Source: Dyella_B sp035503745 (GTDB lineage: Bacteria; Pseudomonadota; Gammaproteobacteria; Xanthomonadales; Rhodanobacteraceae). Taken from it: 64,000 nt of DNA. This document shows positions 16,329-24,216 of the stretch, in pieces; position 1 is the stretch's first letter; each line of letters starts with the position of its first letter. The position numbers and the translations under genes were made by a program. The notes beneath the pieces are model-generated. The model had not been told where the DNA came from. It ran no database searches and saw nothing but the letters and a program-made list of their open reading frames with translations. Where the stretch lies: NCBI RefSeq assembly GCF_035503745.1, contig NZ_DATJTC010000005.1, positions 1 to 64,000 on the forward strand, given 5' to 3'.

Positions 16329-17015
16329 TCAGGGTTGGATGGCGTCGAAGTCGGTGTAGGCGGTGTGCCGGGGTTGGGCAGGCGGCGTTGACGGCGAACG
16401 CAGCAACCACCCTGTCTGCAGGCCGGCGGCAGCGGCGGCATCCAGTTCTTCCACGATATCGGAGAGGAACAGCACCTGCTCCGGGCGCGCGCCGATCGCC
16501 TCGACGATGCGAAGGTAGGATGCCTTGTCCCGCTTGGCACCGGTCTCGGTGTCGAAATAGCCGGCGAACAGCGGCGTGAGATCGCCGGCCTCGCTGTAGC
16601 GGAAAAACAGCTTCTGCGCCGGCACGGAGCCGGAGGAATACACGTAAAGGTTCAGCCCGTCGCCGCGCCATGCGCGCAGGCGGGCGGCAACCTCGGGATA
16701 GACGTGGGCACGGTACTCGCCGGCCTCGTAACCGTCCTTCCAGATCATGCCCTGCAGGGCCTTCAGCGCGGTGGATTTGCGGTCCTCGTCGATCCAGCGC
16801 AGCAGTAGCTCGATGATTTCCTGGCGCGTGGCCTCGACCAGGCCGGCCTCCTTGGCGGCCTCGTGCAGCCAATGCTGCACCGCGGGATCATCGGTATGGG
16901 TCTCGATGTAGGCGGGCAGCCGCTTGCGCGCATAGGGAAACAGCACGTCCTTGACGAAGCTGATGGAGCTGGTGGTTCCTTCGATGTCGGTAACGATGGC
17001 GCGTATGGCGGTCAT
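16329..17015 (-). CDS. mtnC: Enolase-phosphatase E1 (methionine salvage)
   Basis: 228 aa. A HAD-superfamily enzyme that enolises and then dephosphorylates 2,3-diketo-5-methylthiopentyl-1-phosphate. The nucleophile motif IVTDIEGTTSSISF has Asp9 and Glu11, the Asp-x-Glu form that distinguishes MtnC from ordinary HAD phosphatases. KDVLFPYA, the substrate-site YSSGSVPAQKLFF and the metal-binding LFLSDIVEELDAA follow. It lies downstream of mtnB-mtnD on the same strand, after a 260-base gap, and upstream of the C13 peptidase gene. Its product is the substrate of MtnD. Confidence 0.95.
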   Translation of the reverse strand: MTAIRAIVTDIEGTTSSISFVKDVLFPYARKRLPAYIETHTDDPAVQHWLHEAAKEAGLVEATRQEIIELLLRWIDEDRKSTALKALQGMIWKDGYEAGEYRAHVYPEVAARLRAWRGDGLNLYVYSSGSVPAQKLFFRYSEAGDLTPLFAGYFDTETGAKRDKASYLRIVEAIGARPEQVLFLSDIVEELDAAAAAGLQTGWLLRSPSTPPAQPRHTAYTDFDAIQP

Positions 17016-17275
17016 GGGGGCGGTCAGGGGAGCGGGCTCCCAAGCTTAACCTGCCCCCGGTCGCGCGCAAGTTGCAGTGGTACTGAAATCAGCCAGATAG
17101 GGGAGCCGGTGCCCGTTCACCCGAACGATCGGGTCTATTCGCCCGCCGTTCGATCCCATGGTTCGGCCGTTTACGGACGGACACCCCTCCGCTCTTACTC
17201 TTGGCTGGCGCGCGGCGAACTGCGGCGCGGACCACGGTGATGGCGTGGAACGCGCCCTGGTACGCCTTGGACGGC

Positions 17276-17836
17276 TCAGGCGGCCGTGGCCAGGGGCTTC
17301 ATGCGGGGGAACTGTCCGGCAATGTCGGACCCGGTGAAGTTGGCCACCCAGCCTTCCTTGTTGGTGAACAGGCGGATCGCCACGAAGTAGGGCGCTTCGC
17401 TCATGTCAAACCAGTGGCGGGTGCCGTCCGGCACGCCGATCAGGTCTCCCTGCTCGCACAGCACGTCGTAGACCTTGTCCTGGATATGCAGGGTGAACTG
17501 GCCCGCACCGGCGACGAAGAAGCGCACCTCGTCCTCGCTATGGGTGTGCTCGCTGAGGAATTTCTGGCGCAGGGCGGCACGGTCGGGGTGGTCGGGCGTC
17601 AGGCTGATCACGTCCACGGCCTGGTAGCCCTCTTCGGCCATCAGCCGATCGATGTCGTTGCGGTAGGCCGCAATCACCTGATCCTGGCTGGCGCCGGGAG
17701 CAACCGGCTGGCTGGCTTCCCATTGCTCGAAGCGCACGCCGACCTTGCCCAGCTCGCGCGCGATGCTCGCGTGGTCCTCGTGCACCGAGGTTGGGGTTTG
17801 CGGTTGTTCCACATCGAAAATGCGCAGACGGCTCAT
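17276..17836 (-). CDS. mtnD: Acireductone dioxygenase
   Basis: 186 aa; the ATG at 17836 overlaps the mtnB stop. A cupin that adds oxygen to the acireductone. The iron form yields the keto-acid precursor of methionine, the nickel form an off-pathway product with CO. Metal ligands are seen in EHTHSEDEVRFFV (His-x-His...Glu) and the later GTRHWFDM histidine. Length matches the family (about 180). Metal identity cannot be read from the sequence. With mtnB and mtnC it completes the middle of the salvage pathway; mtnA is not in the window. Confidence 0.95.
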   Translation of the reverse strand: MSRLRIFDVEQPQTPTSVHEDHASIARELGKVGVRFEQWEASQPVAPGASQDQVIAAYRNDIDRLMAEEGYQAVDVISLTPDHPDRAALRQKFLSEHTHSEDEVRFFVAGAGQFTLHIQDKVYDVLCEQGDLIGVPDGTRHWFDMSEAPYFVAIRLFTNKEGWVANFTGSDIAGQFPRMKPLATAA

Positions 17837-18480
17837 GCGTTCAGTCTCCTCAAATCGAGTTCGCAGCCGAGCAGGAATTCCAGCGCTTCCAGATGGCGTT
17901 GCGCCTCGGCCATGTCGCGACCCCAGGTGTAGATGCCGTGGCCATTGATCAGATAGGCGTGCAGGGGCTTGCCGGCGTCGAGCAAGGCGTCGACCTGCGC
18001 CACGAGTTCGGGCATGTGCTGGGTATTGGGAAAGACCGGAATGTCCAGCACGCTTTCGTGGGTAGCAAAGCCGTGGATGGCTTTCTGCAGTTCCCACCCT
18101 TCCAGCCGGATCACACCATCCCTGGCAAAGAGTCGGGACGCGACGCTTTGCGTGCGCGAATGGGTATGCAGCACCGCATGGATGCCTGGCCAGCGCCGGT
18201 ATACCTGGGTATGCAGTTCGGTTTCCGCACTCGGGCGCGATTCGGTGCCCACGGCTTTGCCGTCCATGTCCACCAGCATGATGTCGTCGCGCCCGAGCTT
18301 GCCCTTGTCGCGGCCGGAGATGGTGATGGCAGCGTGATCGGCGTCCACGCGCATGGAGAAATTGCTGCTGGTCGCGGGCGTCCAGCCATGCTGTGCAAGT
18401 TCGCGCGCGGCGGCGGCGATGGCATCTGCGCGCTCGTGGAAAAGCGTTGCGGGAATGGTGGAGGGCAGGACTTGGCTCAT
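17833..18480 (-). CDS. mtnB: Methylthioribulose-1-phosphate dehydratase
   Basis: 215 aa. A class II aldolase-fold zinc enzyme that removes water from 5-methylthioribulose-1-phosphate. The substrate-phosphate loop is in ATSSNFSMRV. Zinc ligands are VLHTHSR (His-x-His) and the third His in INGHGIYTWGRD. The central Glu region AETELHTQVYRR is present. It is the first gene of the mtn unit; its ATG at 18480 is close to a palindromic operator-like site and has no strong ribosome-binding site. Confidence 0.95.
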   Translation of the reverse strand: MSQVLPSTIPATLFHERADAIAAAARELAQHGWTPATSSNFSMRVDADHAAITISGRDKGKLGRDDIMLVDMDGKAVGTESRPSAETELHTQVYRRWPGIHAVLHTHSRTQSVASRLFARDGVIRLEGWELQKAIHGFATHESVLDIPVFPNTQHMPELVAQVDALLDAGKPLHAYLINGHGIYTWGRDMAEAQRHLEALEFLLGCELDLRRLNA

Positions 18481-18486
18481 GGTAAA

Positions 18487-18496
18487 TGGACGTCCA
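18487..18496 (-). promoter_or_regulatory. Palindrome at the mtnB promoter
   Basis: TGGACGTCCA is a perfect 10-base palindrome, six bases before the mtnB start. A TATAGT -10 candidate on the minus strand (18513-18508) places it just after the transcription start. Its core GGACGTCC resembles the methionine-repressor box AGACGTCT, but these boxes normally occur in tandem and only one copy is clear here. Confidence 0.4.
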
Positions 18497-18633
18497 AATG
18501 AAGTACGACTATAACATGGGGCGAAGAAACGGAAATGCGAGCTATTCGCGAAAGCGGGTGGAGCGGCCGGACGGCGTTACGATGCCGGCGGTCGCCGCAT
18601 CCTGCGGCGCGCGCATGGGATATGAGGATTGTT

Positions 18634-18966
18634 ATGTCCGGGCATGAAGATATCGCGTCACGTCGTCGTTTCCTCAAGCTGGCTGCCGGTGGTGCCGTGG
18701 CGGCTGTTCTGGTCGGTGGGTTGCCGCGCGTCTCGCGCGCTGACGATCTGCCGCACCTTTCCGAGACCGACCCGACCGCCAAGGCGCTGGGTTACGTTGA
18801 AGATGCGACCACAACCAAGAATCCCAGGCACAAGGTTGGCGACACCTGCGCCAATTGCCAATTTTATTCTGGCGCGCCGACCGGTTATGGCCCGTGCCAG
18901 CTGTTTCCCGGCAAAGCGGTGAGCGCGAAGGGCTGGTGCATCTCGCACACCGCCAGGCAAGCCTGA
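18634..18966 (+). CDS. High-potential iron-sulfur protein (HiPIP)
   Basis: 110 aa; ATG 18634 follows TGAGGA. The N-terminus carries a twin-arginine signal (SRRRFLKLAAGGAVAAVLVGG, cleavage near SRA-DD), so the protein is exported folded to the periplasm. Four cysteines at 72, 75, 88 and 102 (CANCQFYSG, YGPCQLFPG, GWCISH) bind one 4Fe-4S cluster with the spacing of HiPIPs. These carry single electrons between membrane complexes and terminal acceptors. It is a single-gene unit between the divergent mtn genes and a terminator. Its partner cannot be read from context. Confidence 0.93.
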   Translation: MSGHEDIASRRRFLKLAAGGAVAAVLVGGLPRVSRADDLPHLSETDPTAKALGYVEDATTTKNPRHKVGDTCANCQFYSGAPTGYGPCQLFPGKAVSAKGWCISHTARQA

Positions 18967-18991
18967 CGAGGCAGGTATCGGACCCTTTTGC

Positions 18992-19016
18992 AAAGGCCGG
19001 CCATGCGCCGGCCTTT
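18992..19016 (+). terminator. Terminator-like hairpin after the HiPIP gene
   Basis: AAAGGCCGG and CCGGCCTTT form a 9-bp stem around CCATGCG, 25 bases after the stop. The tail GTGTTGTG is only weakly T-rich. Confidence 0.6.
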
Positions 19017-19029
19017 GTGTTGTGGGCAA

Positions 19030-19240
19030 AAGAAAAACGCCTGTACGGGACAGGCGTTTGATAAAAAACGAAGGGGTAATGCTGAAAAGGTGCTACCCGG
19101 ACGCGTCAGGCTGAGGAGCTGACTCGCCTGACGCGCCGGGTCGCGATCCGGGGCCCACTGCCAAGTGATCAACCCGGGCTGGTGATGATACTCCGGTTGT
19201 TCGGAGTGGGGCGAACCGCGATCGGAAATTTGTGATGACC
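19030..19240 (-). ncRNA. Putative small structured RNA, family unknown
   Basis: On the minus strand an AT-rich promoter-like stretch (TTTACG at 19277-19272, TAAATA at 19254-19249, 17-base spacer) precedes about 210 non-coding bases with strong secondary structure. Hairpin 1: ACTCCG/CGGAGT (19190-19207). Hairpin 2: a 16-bp stem with one bulge (19095-19111 with 19126-19141), with CUCCU-containing bases in its loop, which could pair with ribosome-binding sites. A terminator hairpin with T-run follows. It matches no RNA family I can name; it could also be the 3' end of the permease transcript. Confidence 0.42.
19035..19059 (-). terminator. Strong rho-independent terminator
   Basis: AAACGCCTGT and ACAGGCGTTT form a 10-bp stem with loop CCCGT on the minus strand, followed by TTCTTTTG. 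It ends the putative small RNA or the permease transcript, and may also act on the + strand. Confidence 0.8.
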
Positions 19241-19376
19241 GTTTTAATTATTTATATAAATCAGCAATTTACGTAAAAATCCTAAAGCGTGACGTTGAAG
19301 TCATTAAAAGACTGTTCGCGGCAAATTGACCGCAGATGGCGCCATATTTCCACTTTTCCCGGAAGATCGCCGACGA

Positions 19377-20831
19377 TCAAGCTTTTCCGGAGCTATTGGC
19401 AAGACGCAGGCGACTATGGCGAACCCCATAGGAGAAATAAATCGCAAACCCAATCACGGTCCAGACGATCATCAGCGCCCAGTTGAACCAGTCGAAGGTG
19501 ACCAGCAGGGCAGCACAGCTCAGCACGCCGGCGATGCAGATCACATGCGCCCACGGCACGCGGAAGGTGCGCGGCAGGTCCGGCGAGGTGTAGCGCAGGA
19601 TCAGCACGCCAGCGCAGACCGCAACGAAGGCGATCAGCGTTCCCATGGACGTAAGGTTGGCCAAGAGATCGAGCGGGAACACCGCCGACAGCGCGGCGAT
19701 GCTGACGCCGGTGATCAGTGTGTTGATATGCGGCGTGCGGTGACGCGGGTGGATGCGATTGAACACCTGGGGCAACAGGCCGTCGCGCGACATGATCATG
19801 AAGATTCTCGGCTGCGCGATGATCATTACCAGGATCACCGATGAAAGGCCGATCATCGCGCCGATCTCCACGATCAGGCGCAGCCAGCCAAGCTCCGGAT
19901 GCGCCTTGATCGCCGTCACCACCGGCTCGTCGGTGCCCAGCTGCGTGTACGGAATGAGTCCGGTAAGCACGGCGGCCATCGCCAGGTAGAGCACGGTGCA
20001 GATTACCAGCGACACCAAGGTGCCGAAGGGCAGGTCGCGCTGCGGGTTCTTGCATTCCTGGGCGGCCGTGGACGTCGCCTCGAAGCCGATATAGGCGAAG
20101 AACACCATGCCGGCGCCGCGCAGGATGCCATCCCAGCCGTACTTGTGATTACCTTGTGCGGCAGGAATGAACGGATGCCAGTTGGCGGGATTGATGTAGC
20201 GATAGCCGGCCACCACCACCACGATGATCAGGCCAACCTTCAGCAGCACCATCATGAGGTTGATGCCGGCCGATTCGCGAATACCGATGTAGCACACCCA
20301 GGTCAGGGCCAGCACGATCGCCACCGCGGGCAGATTCAACAGATGCCCGGTGGAGACCAGTTCGCCGTTGGTATACGCAAATGGCGCGTCAGTAAGCGTG
20401 ACGGGCAGGTGGATGCCGATATGGTCGAGCAGGCTGAGGAAATAGCCCGTCCAGCTCGTGGCCACCGCAGACGCCGAGATGCCGTATTCCAGCACCATGT
20501 TCCAGCCGATGAACCAGGCCACCGATTCGCCGAGGGTGGCGTAGGCGTAGGAATAAGAGCTGCCGGAAATGGGAATCAGCGTGGCGAATTCGGAGTAGCA
20601 CAGCGCGGTAAAGCCGCTACAGATCGCCGCAAGAATGAACGAAATGAGCACCGCTGGCCCCGCGTGATCCGCGGCGGCCTGTCCCGTCACTACGAAAATG
20701 CCGGTGCCGATCACGGCGCCGATACCTAATGCGGTGATACCCCAAGGGCCCAGTGTGCGGCGCAGACTGGGACCGTGGGTACTTTCGTCATCGGAAAAAT
20801 CGATTTTGCGGGCGAATAGCTGTTTGAGCAT
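19377..20831 (-). CDS. APC-superfamily cationic amino-acid-type permease
   Basis: 484 aa with about 12-14 membrane helices. It belongs to the amino acid-polyamine-organocation superfamily, CAT-like branch. The helix-1 motif is GIGAVIGTGIFVVTGQAA (unwound substrate-binding turn GxGTGIF), followed by AVLISFILAAICSGFTALCYSEFATLIP. FFAYIGFEATSTAAQECKNPQRDLP is the conserved helix 6-7 region. The terminal segment is cytoplasmic. It imports amino acids by proton or sodium symport; substrate cannot be fixed. It is the downstream member of a tandem permease pair with a hairpin between. Confidence 0.9.
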   Translation of the reverse strand: MLKQLFARKIDFSDDESTHGPSLRRTLGPWGITALGIGAVIGTGIFVVTGQAAADHAGPAVLISFILAAICSGFTALCYSEFATLIPISGSSYSYAYATLGESVAWFIGWNMVLEYGISASAVATSWTGYFLSLLDHIGIHLPVTLTDAPFAYTNGELVSTGHLLNLPAVAIVLALTWVCYIGIRESAGINLMMVLLKVGLIIVVVVAGYRYINPANWHPFIPAAQGNHKYGWDGILRGAGMVFFAYIGFEATSTAAQECKNPQRDLPFGTLVSLVICTVLYLAMAAVLTGLIPYTQLGTDEPVVTAIKAHPELGWLRLIVEIGAMIGLSSVILVMIIAQPRIFMIMSRDGLLPQVFNRIHPRHRTPHINTLITGVSIAALSAVFPLDLLANLTSMGTLIAFVAVCAGVLILRYTSPDLPRTFRVPWAHVICIAGVLSCAALLVTFDWFNWALMIVWTVIGFAIYFSYGVRHSRLRLANSSGKA

Positions 20832-20849
20832 AGCGCTTCCGGATATGAA

Positions 20850-20877
20850 GCCGGCACGGTGTGTTCACCGTGCCGGC
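20850..20877 (-). terminator. Intercistronic hairpin between the two permease genes
   Basis: GCCGGCACGGTG and CACCGTGCCGGC form a perfect 12-bp stem with a 4-base loop in the 72-base gap. No T-run follows, so it may only attenuate or protect the mRNA and so set unequal expression of the two genes. Confidence 0.6.
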
Positions 20878-20903
20878 GGACGTCAAGCGATCATACGAGA
20901 GCC

Positions 20904-22388
20904 TTAGGCCGATTCGGTGCCGTTGGCGAGATGGCTCTTGCGATGGCCGTACAGGTAGTAGATCACCAGGCCGACGATACCCCAGCCAAAGAACACCTTG
21001 AGGGTGGTGGTGGGAAGGTTGACGAACAGCAGCAGGCATCCGAACACCGCCAGCGGGCAGACCACCCACACCAGCGGGGTGCGGAACGGGCGCTTGCGTT
21101 CAGGCTGCGTGACGCGCAGAACCATCACGCCGATGGCCACCATCATGAAGGCGAACAGCGTGCCCGAGTTGGTGATGTCGGCCAGCTGGCCCACTGGGTA
21201 CAGCGCGCCGAAGATGGAGACGAAGATGCCGGTGATCAGGGTGATGACGTGCGGCGTGTGGAAGCGCGGATGGATCTTGGAGAGCGACTCGGGCAGCAGT
21301 CCGTCGCGCGCCATGGTGAAGAAAATGCGCGTCTGGCCGTAGGTCATGGTGAGGATCACCGACGGCAGGGCAATGCTCGCGGCTGCACCGATCAGATCGC
21401 CCCAGCCGACGAAATGCAGCATGCGCAACACATGTGCGAGCGCCTCTTTGCTGCATACCAGTGCGTCGGACGCCTTGCATGCGGCGGCCATTTCCGGGCT
21501 GCCCGGCTGCAATGCCACGCCGCTTGCGCTGGTGATGGGTTGGGCGCCCACCGAGCCGATGGCGCCGTAGCTCACCAGCAGGTAGTAGATCGTGCAAACG
21601 CCGAGCGAACCGATCAGGCCGATAGGGATATTCCGATTGGGATTCTTGGTTTCTTCGGCGGCGGTGGACACCGCATCGAAACCTACGTAAGCGAAGAATA
21701 TCGAGGCTGCGGCGCCCAGCACGCCGATGCCGCCCATCGGACTGCCCCAGCCGTTGGGGACGAAGGGATGGAAGTTGGTTTCCTGCACTTTCGGCAACGC
21801 GAGGATGATGAAAATGGTCAACGCAAATACCTTGATGAGCACCAGGCAGGCGTTGACCACCGCCGATTTGGAGGTGCCCACCACCAGCAGGAACGTGATC
21901 ACCAGGCCGATGAGGAACGCCAGCAGGTTGAAGGCCCCGCCATCCATGGGGCCAGTGCGAAGGAATTCAGGCAGGCCCATGCCGTGAGCGGCGAGCAAGC
22001 CGTTGACGTAACCCGACCAGCCCACGCACACGGTACTGGCCGCGATCGTGTATTCCAGCACCAGCGCCCAGCCGACGACCCATGCCATGCCTTCGCCCAG
22101 CACACCATAGGTGTATGTGTAGGCCGAGCCGGCGACGGGCACCATCGAGGCAAGTTCTGCGTAGGCCAGTGCGGCAAGCCCGCAGACCACGGCTGCGATC
22201 ACGAACGAAACCATCATGCCGGGGCCGGCTTTCTGTCCCGCCTCGGCGGTAAGTACGAAGATGCCGGTACCGATAATGGCACCAATGCCCAGCATCGTGA
22301 GCTGGAACGCGCCAAGCTGTCGAGTGAGCGCCTTTTTTTCGGCGGTGGCAATAATCTGGTCGAGTGGCTTGACGCGTTTGAATAGCAT
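20904..22388 (-). CDS. APC-superfamily amino-acid permease
   Basis: 494 aa, about 12-14 membrane helices. Helix 1 carries GIGAIIGTGIFVLTAEAGQKAGPG and helix 2-3 the AALAYAELASMVPVAGSAYTYTY pattern. FFAYVGFDAVSTAAEETKNPNRNIP matches the CAT-like signature of its neighbour. A loop of about 40 residues (ITSASGVALQPGSPEM to VCSKEALAHVL) contains two cysteines and is absent from the neighbour. The two permeases are clearly paralogous in overall architecture and probably arose by an old duplication. Substrate unknown; amino acids or polyamines are likely. Confidence 0.9.
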   Translation of the reverse strand: MLFKRVKPLDQIIATAEKKALTRQLGAFQLTMLGIGAIIGTGIFVLTAEAGQKAGPGMMVSFVIAAVVCGLAALAYAELASMVPVAGSAYTYTYGVLGEGMAWVVGWALVLEYTIAASTVCVGWSGYVNGLLAAHGMGLPEFLRTGPMDGGAFNLLAFLIGLVITFLLVVGTSKSAVVNACLVLIKVFALTIFIILALPKVQETNFHPFVPNGWGSPMGGIGVLGAAASIFFAYVGFDAVSTAAEETKNPNRNIPIGLIGSLGVCTIYYLLVSYGAIGSVGAQPITSASGVALQPGSPEMAAACKASDALVCSKEALAHVLRMLHFVGWGDLIGAAASIALPSVILTMTYGQTRIFFTMARDGLLPESLSKIHPRFHTPHVITLITGIFVSIFGALYPVGQLADITNSGTLFAFMMVAIGVMVLRVTQPERKRPFRTPLVWVVCPLAVFGCLLLFVNLPTTTLKVFFGWGIVGLVIYYLYGHRKSHLANGTESA

Positions 22389-22529
22389 TTAGTGCTCCCC
22401 GTGAGGACGGTGCCTCGTTTATCGAAAACGTAGTGGAATCAGCCCGAAGGCCCGAGGCATCCGCGAACCATAGCCTAGCGGGGGGCGGAGGTACAAGCTG
22501 CATTGCGGCTGAACCTGCGGCCGTGCGTA

Positions 22530-22554
22530 CCGGCAGCGACATGCTCGCTGCCGG
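22530..22554 (-). terminator. Hairpin after the outer-membrane protein gene
   Basis: CCGGCAGCGA and TCGCTGCCGG form a 10-bp stem with a 5-base loop, 39 bases past the stop. There is no T-run, so this is a weak terminator candidate. Confidence 0.45.
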
Positions 22555-22592
22555 ATGGCACTTGCATCGTGTGGAAGATGTTGCGACGTGCG

Positions 22593-23573
22593 TCAGAAGA
22601 CCATGTTGATGGCTGCCATAGGCGTAAAGAACGCATCGTTATTGCGCCCGGCGAAGCTCAATTGCACGCCGCCGATGACGCCGATGCGATCGTTGAAGTT
22701 GTACTCGACCGCTGGCGCCAAGCTGAAAACGTCGCGCGAGGGGCTGCGGCTTTCCCACAGCACGGCGGTTTTGCCCTGGCCTTGCATGCCACGGACCTGG
22801 GAGGCGGCATCTCGGTCATAGGCGAGATCCATGGCCAGCACCCAGCGCTGATTGATGCTGTATTCCACCGCGGTGGAGACTTCCAGCGAACTACCCAGGC
22901 GGGCGTTGCCGAGAAAGCCCCTTGGTGTGCCGTAAGCGCTCATGCCTCGCACCGTCACCGGGTCGGGCGGAAGGCTGTAGGACACGGTCGCGCGAAAGCG
23001 CATGGGTCGCCCATTGGGCAACACCACATATTGCTGCAACAGCGCGGAGAAGGTGTCGACGTTTGCACCATTGCCGATGGCGTTCAGGGGATCCTGATCG
23101 ACACGGTCGTACGTGCCGGTGGGAAAACGATGCGTATAGGCTAGCGACACGGCGGGATTTTTACGGTCTTCGCCCGGTGACAGCAGCATGTATTGGGCGC
23201 CGACGGTCGTGTCGGTGGCTTGAATGCCATCCGTATGCGCGCCACCTGACATGGCATGGGCGCCGCCGATGCCCAGCTTCAGTTGCAGGCGACCGGTGAC
23301 GCCGTAGTAGATCGGAATCGACGTCTGCCACTGGCGTACGCCCGGCGACACCGAATGGCGGTTGCCTTGTTCGTCGTAGAAAGCGTTGCTCTTGTAGTAA
23401 AGCAGGTAAGGCTCGATCAGCCACGTGCCGGCGGGAAGCGTTACCGCGTTCGAGGTAAGCAAGGGACCGGTAAAATAGGCAGGTGAATCCTGCGCGATCG
23501 CATGGCTTGCGAAGGCAAGGGACGAGAGCGAGCATGCGGCGAATAAACGGGTACGGCACTTGCGTTGCATCAT
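22593..23573 (-). CDS. Outer-membrane beta-barrel protein (meta-pathway / transporter type)
   Basis: 326 aa. A Sec signal peptide (TRLFAACSLSSLAFASHAIAQ, cleaved before DSPAYF) precedes alternating amphipathic strands with aromatic girdles: TWLIEPYLLYYKSN, TSIPIYYGVTGRLQLKLGIG, PAVSLAYTHRFPTG, SSLEVSTAVEYSINQRWVLAMDLAYDRD. The protein ends in Phe (AINMVF), the usual signal for outer-membrane assembly. The overall layout resembles the 'phenol meta-pathway' channel-like family, proposed to admit hydrophobic compounds. Substrate unknown. Divergent from the NUDIX gene and upstream of the permeases, but with a separate terminator-like hairpin. Confidence 0.75.
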   Translation of the reverse strand: MMQRKCRTRLFAACSLSSLAFASHAIAQDSPAYFTGPLLTSNAVTLPAGTWLIEPYLLYYKSNAFYDEQGNRHSVSPGVRQWQTSIPIYYGVTGRLQLKLGIGGAHAMSGGAHTDGIQATDTTVGAQYMLLSPGEDRKNPAVSLAYTHRFPTGTYDRVDQDPLNAIGNGANVDTFSALLQQYVVLPNGRPMRFRATVSYSLPPDPVTVRGMSAYGTPRGFLGNARLGSSLEVSTAVEYSINQRWVLAMDLAYDRDAASQVRGMQGQGKTAVLWESRSPSRDVFSLAPAVEYNFNDRIGVIGGVQLSFAGRNNDAFFTPMAAINMVF

Positions 23574-23679
23574 CGGATAGACACGCGTTGAGTGGAGCGC
23601 TAAAGCTACTCATTCGATCCAAGGTGTCATATCGTAGGATTCTCTAATCCATGTCAGATCTAGTTGTAATAATTGTCCT

Positions 23680-24213
23680 ATGAAACTGCGCTTGTCGTTG
23701 CATCGCTATGTGCAAGACCACAGTATGGATCCGCACGCGCGTGCTTGCGTGAGTTTTCTCGATGAATCGCTAAATCCATTCGATCGCGACCATGCACATG
23801 GGCATTTCACCGGTTCCGCATGGTTGGTGGATGCGAGCGGCGAGCGCGTATTGCTGACGCATCACCGCAAGCTTCAACGCTGGTTGCAGTTGGGAGGCCA
23901 CGCCGATGGCGAGAGCGATCTTGCTGCGGTTGCATTGCGCGAGGCCGGTGAGGAATCCGGTTTGCGGGGACTTCGCGTCGAGCCGGAAATTTTCGATGTC
24001 GATCGGCACTGGATTCCCGAGCGCAAGCACGAGCCGGGACACTGGCATTATGACGTGCGCTATGTCGTGCGTGCAGGCGACAGCGAAGACTTCGTCGTCA
24101 GCGACGAATCGCTGGAGCTGGCCTGGGTATCCATCGACAAGCTGGCGCATGCACCGGATACGGATGAGTCGTTGCGCCGCATGGCGCGCAAATGGCTTAT
24201 GCGTTCGGGTTGA
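23680..24213 (+). CDS. NUDIX hydrolase
   Basis: 177 aa. The NUDIX box is complete at about 72-95: GGHADGE, then the REAGEESGL helix with the Glu pair that binds magnesium. The family removes nucleoside diphosphates or similar pyrophosphates; the substrate cannot be deduced. The HYDVRYVV strand after the box and the C-terminal SLELAWVSIDKLA fit the fold. The gene converges on the 3-hydroxyanthranilate dioxygenase gene, with only three bases between stops, and is otherwise isolated. Confidence 0.9.
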   Translation: MKLRLSLHRYVQDHSMDPHARACVSFLDESLNPFDRDHAHGHFTGSAWLVDASGERVLLTHHRKLQRWLQLGGHADGESDLAAVALREAGEESGLRGLRVEPEIFDVDRHWIPERKHEPGHWHYDVRYVVRAGDSEDFVVSDESLELAWVSIDKLAHAPDTDESLRRMARKWLMRSG

Positions 24214-24216
24214 GTA

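Noticed and set aside
17016..17275. SAM-type riboswitch between mtnD and mtnC
   Set aside because: I could not find a SAM or SAH riboswitch core on the minus strand; only a short palindrome.
19030..19240. 6S, SRP or tmRNA gene
   Set aside because: The sequence lacks their conserved cores and the neighbours are wrong. Kept as an unassigned small RNA candidate.
20859..22385. Plus-strand frame of 508 codons opposite the second permease
   Set aside because: Same shadow pattern; the other strand has 12 clear membrane helices with family motifs.
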